Source: Phycisphaerales bacterium (GTDB lineage: Bacteria; Planctomycetota; Phycisphaerae; Phycisphaerales; UBA1924). Taken from it: a stretch of 33,191 nucleotides of DNA. The DNA lies in the NCBI GenBank assembly GCA_029260515.1, contig JAJDDC010000112.1, positions 1-33,191 of the forward strand, read 5' to 3'. The notes under the pieces were generated by a model that had not been told where the DNA came from, did not search any database, and worked only from the letters and a program-made list of their open reading frames with translations. Within the stretch, counting starts at the first letter, position 1; each line of letters starts with the position of its first letter. The position numbers were made by a program, and so were the translations under genes. This document shows, one piece after another, positions 7,813 through 14,898 of the stretch.

Positions 7813-7834
7813 CTCTGCTGTAGGCATACTTTAG
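7813..7834 (-). promoter_or_regulatory. Candidate phage RNA polymerase promoter, copy 1
   Basis: The minus strand carries the 13-bp core CTAAAGTATGCCT followed by ACAGCAGAG. The whole 22-bp unit is identical to 14287-14308, and the core recurs at 11781-11793. All three copies have the same orientation and lie upstream of genes. Length and placement fit a T7-type promoter read by the RNA polymerase encoded at 8343-10784. The assignment is inference. Confidence 0.55.
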
Positions 7835-7842
7835 CGGGGACG

Positions 7843-8235
7843 TCATCTCGCGAAGTTGGAGACAAACACGGAGAGCGCCAAGAGCCCCACGGCAAGCATG
7901 AGTGACTCCGGCGGCTCGCTCAGGTAGATCACGTTCGACGGTTCCGACTCCAGCCTCTCCAGCAGCTGCCCCTGCGGGAAACCTACCGCCCGCGCCCGGT
8001 AGTACGCCTCTGCGTGCGGGCCGAACACCCAGAAGTCGCCTGCCTCGTCGGGGAACACCGCGACGTAGAATTCCCAGAAGGCCTCGTCGTAGGACTGTTC
8101 GGTGACGACGATGTCGACCGGAACAGACCCCTGTGTGTAGCCGACGATGTCCTGCGCCTGAGTCGCGCGGCCCACAAGAAGAATGCAGAGGCAAGAGAAC
8201 ACCGCCGCCCAGATCACAATTTCGGTTCTGTCCAA
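7843..8235 (-). CDS. Exported protein with C-terminal hydrophobic sorting-like tail
   Basis: This 130-aa protein has an N-terminal signal-type segment (IVIWAAVFSCLCILLVG, probable cleavage after ATQA). A soluble middle domain rich in acidic and aromatic residues follows. The C-terminus is EPPESLMLAVGLLALSVFVS followed by NFAR. A Pro-Glu motif, a hydrophobic helix and a terminal Arg resemble a PEP-CTERM/exosortase sorting signal, but the match is loose and a plain second membrane helix is possible. The TTG start at 8235 has GGGAGG 5 bases upstream. It lies just after a tRNA and just before a promoter-like repeat, so it is the last gene of the RNA polymerase transcript. Confidence 0.65.
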   Translation of the reverse strand: MDRTEIVIWAAVFSCLCILLVGRATQAQDIVGYTQGSVPVDIVVTEQSYDEAFWEFYVAVFPDEAGDFWVFGPHAEAYYRARAVGFPQGQLLERLESEPSNVIYLSEPPESLMLAVGLLALSVFVSNFAR

Positions 8236-8256
8236 TGGAACCTCCCTCTGTTGAAG

Positions 8257-8332
8257 TGGTGGGTCGGGCAGGCCTCGAACCTGCATCCGTGGGGTTACAG
8301 CCCAGTGCTCTACCCGCTTGAGCTACCGACCC
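8257..8332 (-). tRNA. tRNA with GUA anticodon (Tyr), short variable loop
   Basis: This is a complete 76-nt cloverleaf including encoded CCA. The acceptor stem GGGTCGG pairs with CCGACCC, the D stem GCTC with GAGC, and the T stem GCAGG with CCTGC around TTCGAGG. The anticodon stem CTGGG/CCCAC has one outer C-C mismatch, around loop CTGTAAC, giving anticodon GUA. Bacterial tRNA-Tyr normally has a long variable arm; this one has four bases (GGAT). The body resembles bacterial tRNA-Lys from memory (GGGTCG acceptor, GCAGGTTCGA T arm). It lies between the RNA polymerase and exported-protein genes. Confidence 0.9.
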
Positions 8333-8342
8333 TGACGCTAGC

Positions 8343-10784
8343 TTAGGCGAAAAAGAATTCCGCCGCCAGCACGTTGTTGATGTCGTACTCACCCTTCTCG
8401 GGCAGCACGAACGGCGGCATGCCCGCCTGGTTGGCCTCCGCGAACGCGGCGAACGGACAATACTCGGTGTACATCCGCACGAACTCCTCGCGCAGCGCGG
8501 CATCCATCTTCGGGGCGTCACAAGCGTGTGTACCGAACGAGTCGTGAACCATGGCCCAACTCGTCCCCGCCGGCATGGCGCAGACCGTCATGGTCATGTG
8601 GGCCGCGTCCATGGAGTGGACGACGTTGGGCGCGATGGCCGCCGCCATCTTTCGCCTGTTGATCGACTTCAGCTCCTGCCGCAGGCGCAACTGCAGCGAC
8701 CCCATGATCTGCGTCTTGATCATCAAACGCTTCGTGTTGCGGTACACCTGCTCGATCGGGAAACCCGTCGGCGCGACCCAGCGCACCTGGTGGTCGGCCT
8801 TCACCAGCGCGTCCGTCGCGTCCTGCAGCCACGTCATCGCCCGCACCGCAGCCACGACGGTCTCCTCGATCGCTTCGAGGATGACGCGCGTGAGGTACAT
8901 GGCGGAGCCCCAGACGTCCTCCAAGGGGAGCCCGGGCTGCCCGGCCTCGAGCAGCTCGTCGTCGCGCTTCCGCAGCCACTTCATGAGCTGGGTCTGCGCG
9001 CCGTGCGCGGTCACCCCGTACGGCAGCGTCATGACTTGCCGCTTGACGATGTCGCGGCCGAGGAGGCCAGAGGCGAGCCACTCGCGCGCCAGCTTCGGGT
9101 GCGGGGCGGGGTTTTCCTGCCTACCGTGCGCTGAGGCGTACTGCAGTTTCCCCGCCACGACCTCCGCCACCCGCCCGTAGATGTCCCGCGGGCTATCCCC
9201 GGGCAGCAGGTTGACCTCTTCGGCGCTCGCCAGATCCCGCAGCATCGCGGCGAAGTGCTGGATGCCGTTGCAGCTGCCATCGCGGCTGATCACCTGCCGG
9301 CTGGGGAAGTCCAGGCTGTTCTCCGTGGCCTCCCACTCGGCGAACTCCAAGCACCACGCGAGGAATTGCCACGGGTCGTCGGCCTCGGCCCACCAGAAGT
9401 CGCTCAGAGGGTCGTTCCCGATGCCCCGGAGCCGCTCGGCGTGCTCCATGACCCAGTCCTCGCGGTCTTCGAAGCTGACCTTGTCGTGGCCCCAGTGGTT
9501 CGCCCCCTGTGTCACGAAGGCCCGGGCCCCCTCGTCCGTCCCCAGCGGCTTGGCCTTGGCGAACTCGAGCAGGCCCCGGGCGACGTCGCTCCCCTGCGGC
9601 TGCAGGAACAGCGGGGCGGCGTAGGCCCGCCCACGCCAGTCCACCTGATGCGGGAAGTAGATCGCCGGAGCGCCCCGGAACTCCCGGGCCGTCTCCCTGA
9701 TCTGCGCCACGGCGAGCAGCTTCGACTTGCGCCGCACCTCTTTCTCGACCGCGATGTTGTTGGCGCGCTTCCACGCTTTCAGCATTTCCTTCTGGTCGCC
9801 GGTGAGCTCGGTGCCCTTCGGCGGGAGGTCGAGCGGACGCATGGGCTTGTCGATGGCCGTCCGCGAGGGGAGGTTCTTGACGTTCACCCCGGTCGACCAG
9901 ACGTAGTCGAGCACCTCGGCCACGTCCTCGTTGATCCGCCAGCCCGTGGCCTGCGTCTCGTTGACCATCCGATAGACCGTCGGGCAATCTTCGGGCAATA
10001 CCTGCGAGCCCCGCCCCTTGACGAACGGGAGCTGCATCGTGGCGTAGCCCCCGGCATCCGGCCCCGTCCACGGCACCGGCGGGGTGCGGAGCGGGAGGTA
10101 CCACGGCTGCCCGGCCTCCAACTTGGCGTCCCGCAACGACAGCGCTGCCACCATCTCGTCGGTGGGGACCAGGATCGAGGCGCGGCGGTGCTTCATGACC
10201 TTGATGGTGCCCGTGGCGTCCAGCATCAGCTCGATCAGCTTCGCGCCGACGCGCGCCCGGAGCTTCTGCCCCCACTCCGGCCACGGCGTCACCCCGTCGT
10301 TGCTCTTCATGGCGTGGGCTACCACCCGCTTCTTGTAGCGGTAGTCCCGGCTGGTCCCGACCTTCTCGATGGCGGCCTTGTGGCCCACCTTGTCCTCCCG
10401 CTTGAACGCCCGGAAGCGGCACTCGTCCTCGACGCGCGTGCCAATCATCATCGCGGTCGAGGCCAGGCGGCGCTTCAGGCTCAGGCTGTCGAAGACTGTG
10501 CGGGTGGCGATCAGTGCGACCACCTCGGGGGGGAGGAGGCGGAGCTTCGGGAGTGCCGAGGACCGCTTCCCCACCGCCGACTTGCGCTGGTCGCACGCCG
10601 CGTGGACGGCCTCGGCAAGCTTCGGCACGGCCACGGCGAGCAGCTCGGCCCCCGCCCCGTGCGTCGACATGCGCCCCTTCTCGGAGGCCTCGGCGCTGGC
10701 CTTCTGGAAGCGGCGCACGCCGCGGGCTTGCTGGTCGATCTCGCTTCGGTAGTCGATTGCGAGAGTCGAAGTGTCGCTGTTCAA
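8343..10784 (-). CDS. T7-type single-subunit DNA-directed RNA polymerase
   Basis: This is an 813-aa homologue of T7 gp1 (883 aa) that transcribes middle and late genes from phage-specific promoters. Catalytic blocks are RDGSCNGIQHF near residue 500 (T7 Asp537), KRQVMTLPYG near 581-589 (Lys631, Tyr639) and VHDSFG near 746 (Asp812). IAPNVVHSMDAAH precedes the last block. The segment before it, MGSLQLRLRQELKSINRRK, corresponds to the promoter specificity loop. The C-terminus FFFA matches the essential T7 FAFA foot. The TTG start at 10784 has AGGGGG 6-7 bases upstream. No T7-type lysozyme that would regulate it is present. Two small genes lie just upstream and a tRNA just downstream. Confidence 0.97.
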   Translation of the reverse strand: MNSDTSTLAIDYRSEIDQQARGVRRFQKASAEASEKGRMSTHGAGAELLAVAVPKLAEAVHAACDQRKSAVGKRSSALPKLRLLPPEVVALIATRTVFDSLSLKRRLASTAMMIGTRVEDECRFRAFKREDKVGHKAAIEKVGTSRDYRYKKRVVAHAMKSNDGVTPWPEWGQKLRARVGAKLIELMLDATGTIKVMKHRRASILVPTDEMVAALSLRDAKLEAGQPWYLPLRTPPVPWTGPDAGGYATMQLPFVKGRGSQVLPEDCPTVYRMVNETQATGWRINEDVAEVLDYVWSTGVNVKNLPSRTAIDKPMRPLDLPPKGTELTGDQKEMLKAWKRANNIAVEKEVRRKSKLLAVAQIRETAREFRGAPAIYFPHQVDWRGRAYAAPLFLQPQGSDVARGLLEFAKAKPLGTDEGARAFVTQGANHWGHDKVSFEDREDWVMEHAERLRGIGNDPLSDFWWAEADDPWQFLAWCLEFAEWEATENSLDFPSRQVISRDGSCNGIQHFAAMLRDLASAEEVNLLPGDSPRDIYGRVAEVVAGKLQYASAHGRQENPAPHPKLAREWLASGLLGRDIVKRQVMTLPYGVTAHGAQTQLMKWLRKRDDELLEAGQPGLPLEDVWGSAMYLTRVILEAIEETVVAAVRAMTWLQDATDALVKADHQVRWVAPTGFPIEQVYRNTKRLMIKTQIMGSLQLRLRQELKSINRRKMAAAIAPNVVHSMDAAHMTMTVCAMPAGTSWAMVHDSFGTHACDAPKMDAALREEFVRMYTEYCPFAAFAEANQAGMPPFVLPEKGEYDINNVLAAEFFFA

Positions 10785-10853
10785 GGAATGCCCCCTTCGT
10801 TTTAATGTTGCTGCGGCCTATGAAAAGATCTTTGACGCGCGGAGGTCACTACT

Positions 10854-11150
10854 TCAAAGCAGCCCCAGCGCGCGCCTCTCCGCGAGTGTCAGCTTGCCGA
10901 GGCCCTTCCTGCGATGCTGCTCGACAGTGAGGCGGTCATTCCGCGCCAGGTCGCGAATACGGTGCCTGTACTCCCATTGCAGGGCAAGCTGGGAGAGTTG
11001 TTGCGTGCGCCGCGCTGCCCGAAGCGCTTCCAGTGCCTCACAGGCCACCCGGGTCGCTACCTCGGTCTCGTCGAGCGCCACGCCGAGGGTCCGCTTGTTC
11101 TCAGCGATCTGCTGCTCCCTCTCCGAAGGTCCGTCGCTTTGGCAGGGCAT
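10854..11150 (-). CDS. Hypothetical protein upstream of RNA polymerase (98 aa)
   Basis: This is an unrecognised 98-aa, mostly helical, charged protein (SEREQQIAENKRTLGVALDE; AEREALGLL-like end reading LAERRALGLL). Its Arg-rich C-terminal half suggests nucleic-acid contact, but no known motif is visible. ATG at 11150 overlaps the previous stop as TGATG, with GAGGAGG 4 bases upstream, so it is translationally coupled. About 70 bases follow before RNA polymerase and hold the palindrome AAAGATCTTT and nothing else notable. Confidence 0.75.
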   Translation of the reverse strand: MPCQSDGPSEREQQIAENKRTLGVALDETEVATRVACEALEALRAARRTQQLSQLALQWEYRHRIRDLARNDRLTVEQHRRKGLGKLTLAERRALGLL

Positions 11151-11563
11151 CAGGCCTCCTCTTCGATGATTTCTTCCACCCACCAGCGGAAGTAGCCGTG
11201 GTCCCCGAACCCCAGCCCCAGCCGTTCCAAGGCGGGGCGCACCACCTCTCGAACGAACATGGCGCGGGCGTACGGAGCCGTTCTGTGGTTGTGGTTCCAC
11301 GCCCAAACGGTCCGGCCGGCGCGAGCCTTGTAGCACTCCATGGCGTCCGCCACGGTGTGCTCGGAGCTGTCGTAGGCTTCCTCGGTCGACCTCTCGAAAA
11401 CCAGCGCGATCTTGGGGGCAGAACGGTTGAAGATGAATTCCCCGCGCAGGCCGCTCCCGCACACGCCCGAGGACTTGACGTCGGGATCTTCCCCGGCTCC
11501 GTAGTACCAACCGGGGGTGTGGCGCTTCGTGCTTTTGGTGAGGATGATTTCGGCTCGTTCCAT
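11150..11563 (-). CDS. Hypothetical protein (137 aa) in the RNA polymerase operon
   Basis: This 137-aa protein is not recognised. It begins MERAEIILTKSTKRHTPGWY, has a central segment with SAPKIALVFER and ends in an acidic run EEIIEEEA. No signal peptide or membrane helix is seen. The ATG at 11563 has AAGGGAG about 10 bases upstream; the longer open frame to 11677 would translate the repeat-rich leader. It is the first gene after the 253-bp leader holding operator-like repeats and promoter copy 3. Confidence 0.7.
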   Translation of the reverse strand: MERAEIILTKSTKRHTPGWYYGAGEDPDVKSSGVCGSGLRGEFIFNRSAPKIALVFERSTEEAYDSSEHTVADAMECYKARAGRTVWAWNHNHRTAPYARAMFVREVVRPALERLGLGFGDHGYFRWWVEEIIEEEA

Positions 11564-11607
11564 TGGTTTGGTGCTCCCTTTGGCGACGCGCTGTTGGCGC
11601 CTTTGCT

Positions 11608-11620
11608 GGTTTGACAAACC
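11608..11620. promoter_or_regulatory. Perfect dyad, operator-like
   Basis: GGTTTG-A-CAAACC is a perfect 6-bp inverted repeat around one base, 45 bases upstream of the 137-aa gene. On the plus strand it contains TTGACA. It may be a repressor-binding site; no binding protein is identified. Confidence 0.4.
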
Positions 11621-11633
11621 CTTCGGTAGTGTA

Positions 11634-11661
11634 CCTAGGTTCTGCCTAGGCAGTGCCTTGG
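11634..11661. repeat. Three CCTWGG palindromic units at exact 11-bp spacing
   Basis: CCTAGG at 11634 and 11645 and CCTTGG at 11656 start exactly 11 bases apart, so they lie on one face of the helix. The middle unit is the perfect palindrome TGCCTAGGCA (11643-11652) and the third is GTGCC-TT-GGCAC. A fourth CCTAGG is at 11756-11761; its flank CCTAGGTAC is the inverse of GTACCTAGG at 11631-11639. This looks like a cooperative operator array in the leader of the RNA polymerase operon. Confidence 0.5.
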
Positions 11662-11780
11662 CACCCCCCACCTCCACCCCCTCCTACCAGCTGCTTCCAA
11701 GGCCTGCTCTGGGTTCTGGGTGGGGGTCGTCGTGGGGTGGTTCGCCCGGGCGGTGCCTAGGTACCCCTGTAGTCTCCCAA

Positions 11781-11793
11781 AGGCATACTTTAG
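11781..11793 (-). promoter_or_regulatory. Candidate phage RNA polymerase promoter, copy 3
   Basis: The 13-bp core CTAAAGTATGCC plus T occurs here on the minus strand, followed by TTGGGAGA. GGGAGA is also the T7 +1 to +6 sequence and lies at about the right distance. The site is 218 bases upstream of the first gene of the RNA polymerase operon, so it would be autoregulatory. Function is inferred from recurrence only. Confidence 0.5.
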
Positions 11794-11816
11794 AGGACCC
11801 TAGCGTTTCCGGGCAC

Positions 11817-12056
11817 TTACGAGGCCTGACCGCAGTCGGGCTCTAGCGTCTTCTCCTGGCGTTTCAGGGGGGACAACGAAACCCTCCACACCCCGGCTCC
11901 AAGGGGTTTCACGGAAATCTCCCGCACCCTTCCGTGTGCCAGCGCCGCCCCACCCGTGGCGAGCAGCAGGCTGTGCGTGTCGGCGCGGTTGAGCGTCGTG
12001 CGCCCTCCCACAACGGAGCAGATGAAATTCAAAGCACCTCGGGCTTTTTCGGTCAC
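11817..12056 (-). CDS. Hypothetical protein (79 aa)
   Basis: This is a 79-aa protein, unrecognised. It has a basic, weakly hydrophobic centre (THSLLLATGGAALAHGRVRE) and a beta-like segment (SVKPLGAGVWRVSLSPLKRQ). The GTG start at 12056 follows the SGNH hydrolase stop directly (TGAGTG) with AGGGGG 6 bases upstream, so it is coupled to that gene. It ends just before promoter copy 3. Confidence 0.65.
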   Translation of the reverse strand: MTEKARGALNFICSVVGGRTTLNRADTHSLLLATGGAALAHGRVREISVKPLGAGVWRVSLSPLKRQEKTLEPDCGQAS

Positions 12057-12677
12057 TCACCACCCCCTGATCAAGGCGAGAACCTCGGCAGCCACCCAAG
12101 CCTGCCCGGCCTCGCTGAAGTGGACCCCGTCGGGCCCGAAGTATTCCGCCCGCGCGCCCCGCAGGTCGAGGCACTCGAAAGCCGGAACCCACGCGCAAGC
12201 CACGTCCAACCAGTCCGCCAGCTCGGCGGTGAGCGCGTCGTACGTGGGCCCGACGAGCAGCACCCGCCGCTCGCAGTCCGCCGCCAACGCTGTCTGCGCC
12301 ACGTCCACCGCGGCGCTGAGCGGCAGCCCCCAGATCCACACGTCGTTGTGGCCGAGGTGGAAGAAGCAGAAGTCCCGCACGTACGGGGCCGCCGGCCGCG
12401 TCCACTGCGTGAGCGGCTGCGTCTTCCAAGCTGCGGCGACCGACCCCCCGACCGCGAGGTTGAAGACCGAGGCGTCGACCTCGGCGCGCAGGAGCTCGGG
12501 CCAGTAGCTGTCGGTGTGGCGGCCATTGGCGAGGGAGTGGCCCACGACGACGATCCGGTCCAGCCCGACGGGCTCGAGAGCGTTCGCCGGGGCGGCGAGA
12601 GCGGCGGTCCAGGCGGCCCACCACAGCGCGCCGAGGACGAGCAGCCACCAGCGCACACGCCGCAGCCGCCCCCTCAA
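12057..12677 (-). CDS. Exported SGNH/GDSL-family hydrolase
   Basis: This 206-aa protein has a signal peptide (RRVRWWLLVLGALWWAAW, cleavage probably after PANA near residue 33). The SGNH blocks follow: Ser48 in VVVGHSLANG, the oxyanion Gly in LAVGGS, GHND, and the Asp-His pair in DGVHFSEAG near 182-185. The family cleaves esters, often acetyl groups on polysaccharides or peptidoglycan, so a periplasmic or surface O-acetyl esterase is likely. The substrate is not known. It lies in the integrase-RNA polymerase interval, suggesting host-surface modification. The TTG start at 12677 makes a TTGA overlap with the preceding stop and has GAGGA upstream. Confidence 0.85.
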   Translation of the reverse strand: MRGRLRRVRWWLLVLGALWWAAWTAALAAPANALEPVGLDRIVVVGHSLANGRHTDSYWPELLRAEVDASVFNLAVGGSVAAAWKTQPLTQWTRPAAPYVRDFCFFHLGHNDVWIWGLPLSAAVDVAQTALAADCERRVLLVGPTYDALTAELADWLDVACAWVPAFECLDLRGARAEYFGPDGVHFSEAGQAWVAAEVLALIRGW

Positions 12678-12907
12678 ACGGCCGTCCTCACTTTGATGCG
12701 GTCGTTCAGGGCCGGGATACCCGCTTCTTGGAGCTTTCGCTTCCGCTCGCGGGTCTGGTAGACCGGGAAGAGGCAGCCATCCACCGCCGACAGGACGGCA
12801 ACAGCCACGTCAGCGGCGTACAGCACCGCGGCTCCTCCCACGCCGATCTCCACTCGCACGTTCACCGGCGACGGGTCTGCGGGCGTCTCTTGGAGTTTGA
12901 ACTGCAT
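12674..12907 (-). CDS. Hypothetical protein (77 aa)
   Basis: This 77-aa protein is not recognised. The N-terminal half alternates charged and hydrophobic residues (SPVNVRVEIGVGGAAVLYAA), then a hydrophobic stretch and a basic segment RERKRKLQ. ATG at 12907 starts 3 bases after the integrase stop with GGGAG 8 bases upstream. It is coupled to the SGNH hydrolase gene through a TTGA overlap. Confidence 0.7.
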   Translation of the reverse strand: MQFKLQETPADPSPVNVRVEIGVGGAAVLYAADVAVAVLSAVDGCLFPVYQTRERKRKLQEAGIPALNDRIKVRTAV

Positions 12908-12909
12908 GT

Positions 12910-14256
12910 CTATTTCTCCCAGTTGATGGAGTCCACCAACACGCGCAACTGCGCGAGCGGCGACCCCTTTGCGTAGCGGTTGAGTGTCTCCCCCTGCTGG
13001 GTGTGCCCGACGAGCGCCCCGATCAGGCTCGGGTCGTGGCCTTGGTCCCGCAGGTGCGTCACCACCGAGTGGCGCAGGGAGTAGAGCGTGAGGCGCTTGT
13101 CGGCGATGCCGAGGGTTTTCCGCAGCGTGACTTCGTTGAAGTGTCGGCTGGCCCGGGCTGCGAGGCGGCCGGAGCTGCTAGGTGCGACGAGGAGCGGAAA
13201 GAGGGGGGCGTACTCGTTCCGCAGCGTCCGCACACCCAGCGGGCCGGGCACTTCGCGCAGGCGCAGCACGCCCGCTGCCCGCAGTGTCTTGTGGATCGGG
13301 ACGAGGCGGCGGCTCGCGGCGTTCTTCCGGCGCTGCTGCGGCAGGTACAAGGCAGGAAGGGCGGGCCCTACGGCGGTGAGGTCGAATACCCACCCGCCGT
13401 CGGCTGTCTCCCTGAGATCGCCGACGCGCAGCTGTGCGACTTCCTCGGGGCGCATGCCGCTGTAAGCCATGATCAAGGGAATCCACGTCGCGTCTGAGGG
13501 AGTCGGGCGCTTGAGCGTCTCCCATTCGATCGCCCGCACCTGCTCGACCGTGAAAGCGCGCCGCTGGTCGCGCGCCGCCGCCTGCCGCACCTTCAAACCT
13601 TCGGCCGGGTTGGTGGTGCGCAGGCCCTCCCGCACGGTCCACGCGAAGAACGCGCGAAGCGCCGCCGTGTGCTGGTTGACGGTGCCGGGGCTGAACCGGG
13701 CCTTCAAGCGATCACGATGATCGCGAAGGTGCGCGCGCGAAACTTCGGTCACGCGCACCATACCGCGCCAGTTGAAAAGGGCTACGTCCGCGCTGGGAGG
13801 TTTTAAACCGTCCCTGAAATACCCCAACTGCTGGCGTACGTTTGCGAGGTGTAGCGCGGACACCTCACCTCCACGGTCCTTGAGATACACGGCGAGCGCG
13901 TTGTCGAGGGTGGTTCCGAACGGGCGGTGCCCTGAGGCGGCCGAGGCGGGCCCGGGTGCTTCTTTCAGGGAGGGCCCGGGCCCGTCGAGCACCCCAGCGA
14001 AATCGCCAAACTTCGACCATCCTCGACGCTCTCGCGGCCCTGCAACATTTTGTTGCACCTCAAGACTTGAGCCCGCCTGTCCGGCCAACGCCTTCTCGAT
14101 ACGGTCGAGCTGGAGTTCCAGCCCGGCGAGCCGGTTCAGGATCTGCCGGTTGCCGTTCGTCTGGTCGCCCGGCAGGCACCGCCGCTGCCAGCTGTCGTGG
14201 ACTTCGAGCAGCCGCCGGTGGAATTCGCGGTCTTCATCGTTCTGTTTTCGGATCAC
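12910..14256 (-). CDS. int: Tyrosine-family site-specific integrase
   Basis: This 448-aa tyrosine recombinase would integrate and excise the phage genome. The N-terminal part holds a coiled-coil-like region (NRLAGLELQLDRIEKALAG). A SAM-like core-binding domain follows (about 150-240). The catalytic domain has Arg in GMRPEEV (about 268), a basic KNAASRR beta-hairpin, YSLRHS (about 392; the first His of HxxR is Tyr, a known variant), GHTQQGET and the Tyr nucleophile in NRYAKG (about 428). I chose GTG at 14256 with AAGGGAG 4 bases upstream. An ATG at 14301 lies inside the promoter-like repeat and has a poor ribosome site. T7 has no integrase. Confidence 0.93.
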   Translation of the reverse strand: MIRKQNDEDREFHRRLLEVHDSWQRRCLPGDQTNGNRQILNRLAGLELQLDRIEKALAGQAGSSLEVQQNVAGPRERRGWSKFGDFAGVLDGPGPSLKEAPGPASAASGHRPFGTTLDNALAVYLKDRGGEVSALHLANVRQQLGYFRDGLKPPSADVALFNWRGMVRVTEVSRAHLRDHRDRLKARFSPGTVNQHTAALRAFFAWTVREGLRTTNPAEGLKVRQAAARDQRRAFTVEQVRAIEWETLKRPTPSDATWIPLIMAYSGMRPEEVAQLRVGDLRETADGGWVFDLTAVGPALPALYLPQQRRKNAASRRLVPIHKTLRAAGVLRLREVPGPLGVRTLRNEYAPLFPLLVAPSSSGRLAARASRHFNEVTLRKTLGIADKRLTLYSLRHSVVTHLRDQGHDPSLIGALVGHTQQGETLNRYAKGSPLAQLRVLVDSINWEK

Positions 14257-14286
14257 TGGGCTCCCTTCTGAGGCCGTTGGGTAGAC

Positions 14287-14308
14287 CTCTGCTGTAGGCA
14301 TACTTTAG
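14287..14308 (-). promoter_or_regulatory. Candidate phage RNA polymerase promoter, copy 2
   Basis: This 22-bp element is identical to copy 1 at 7813-7834 (core CTAAAGTATGCCT). It lies about 30 bases upstream of the chosen integrase start and 10 bases from the preceding gene end, so it could drive integrase, SGNH hydrolase and downstream genes. Confidence 0.5.
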
Positions 14309-14317
14309 GCGAGCCCC

Positions 14318-14581
14318 TCACCAACGGCCCCCCAGCTCCCGAAAGAACCGGTCGCCTGCCCGGCGCAGGAAGCCCGTCCGTGTCAGCAGCTCCACTCCGG
14401 CACAGTAGACGCCGATCGCACCCCGCGCCTCCGCCCCGGTGATCGCCCGGGCCTCACCAGGGAACAGCCGCGCGAGCAGCCGGCAGCGCAGCCAGAACTC
14501 GCGGGCGTGGCGTTCGTGCCCTATGTGGCTCATGCCGCAGGCGTCCAGCGCGCGTTCGAGGTCTTCGCGTGAGGCGCTCAC
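14318..14581 (-). CDS. Hypothetical early protein (87 aa)
   Basis: This unrecognised 87-aa helical protein begins MSASREDLERALDACGMSHI and ends RAGDRFFRELGGRW. His, Arg and Cys residues are frequent but no zinc motif is clear. GTG at 14581 makes a GTGA overlap with the previous stop and has AAGGGGGAG 5 bases upstream. It is one of the small early genes between the genome start and the integrase. A regulatory role is possible but nothing shows it. Confidence 0.7.
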   Translation of the reverse strand: MSASREDLERALDACGMSHIGHERHAREFWLRCRLLARLFPGEARAITGAEARGAIGVYCAGVELLTRTGFLRRAGDRFFRELGGRW

Positions 14582-14898
14582 GTGCGCTCCCCCTTCGTCA
14601 AGTACTCGCTTGGCAGACGCGCCGCGCTCCGCCGACATTGTGTCGACAGCGCGTAGTTCTGCGCGTGGGCTCCGTCGCGGAAGGGCGTCAGCTCGACCTG
14701 GATTTCTCCGGCGGGCCTCAGCCGCAGCGCCAGCACCCTACCCACGCGGTCAGGCACACGCACCCCCTGCCACCTCGCGCCGGTGGCCCGCACGACCATC
14801 CCGACGTCGATCATCCCCCACGCCCCGGGCGTCGGCCCCACGATGGTCGGCAGGCGCACCACCGCCGGCACGCGCGTTCGTCGCGTTCGCTTTCTCAC
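14578..14898 (-). CDS. Hypothetical early protein (106 aa), beta-rich
   Basis: This is an unrecognised 106-aa basic protein. It has a beta-barrel-like pattern in the middle (VGMVVRATGARWQGVRVPDR, VLALRLRPAGEIQVELTPFR). GTG at 14898 has GGAGGGAG 5 bases upstream and a GTGA overlap with the stop of a 21-aa micro-gene. The N-terminus is strongly basic (RKRTRRTR), so nucleic-acid binding is conceivable. Confidence 0.7.
   Translation of the reverse strand: MRKRTRRTRVPAVVRLPTIVGPTPGAWGMIDVGMVVRATGARWQGVRVPDRVGRVLALRLRPAGEIQVELTPFRDGAHAQNYALSTQCRRSAARLPSEYLTKGERT

Noticed and set aside
7708..7827. N-terminal extension of the 274-aa gene to an ATG at 7827
   Set aside because: It would translate a repeated promoter-like element and a terminator-like hairpin, and the ATG has no Shine-Dalgarno. 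The shared MPTAE start with the integrase frame is explained by the repeat.
8257..8332. tRNA as the phage attachment site
   Set aside because: It is a complete cloverleaf about 4.6 kb from the integrase, inside an operon. Integrating phages usually carry only the 3' part of a host tRNA next to the integrase. This cannot be excluded.
11564..11816. CRISPR-like array in the repeat-rich leader
   Set aside because: The repeats are 6-10 bp palindromes spaced 11 bp apart, without spacers of constant length.
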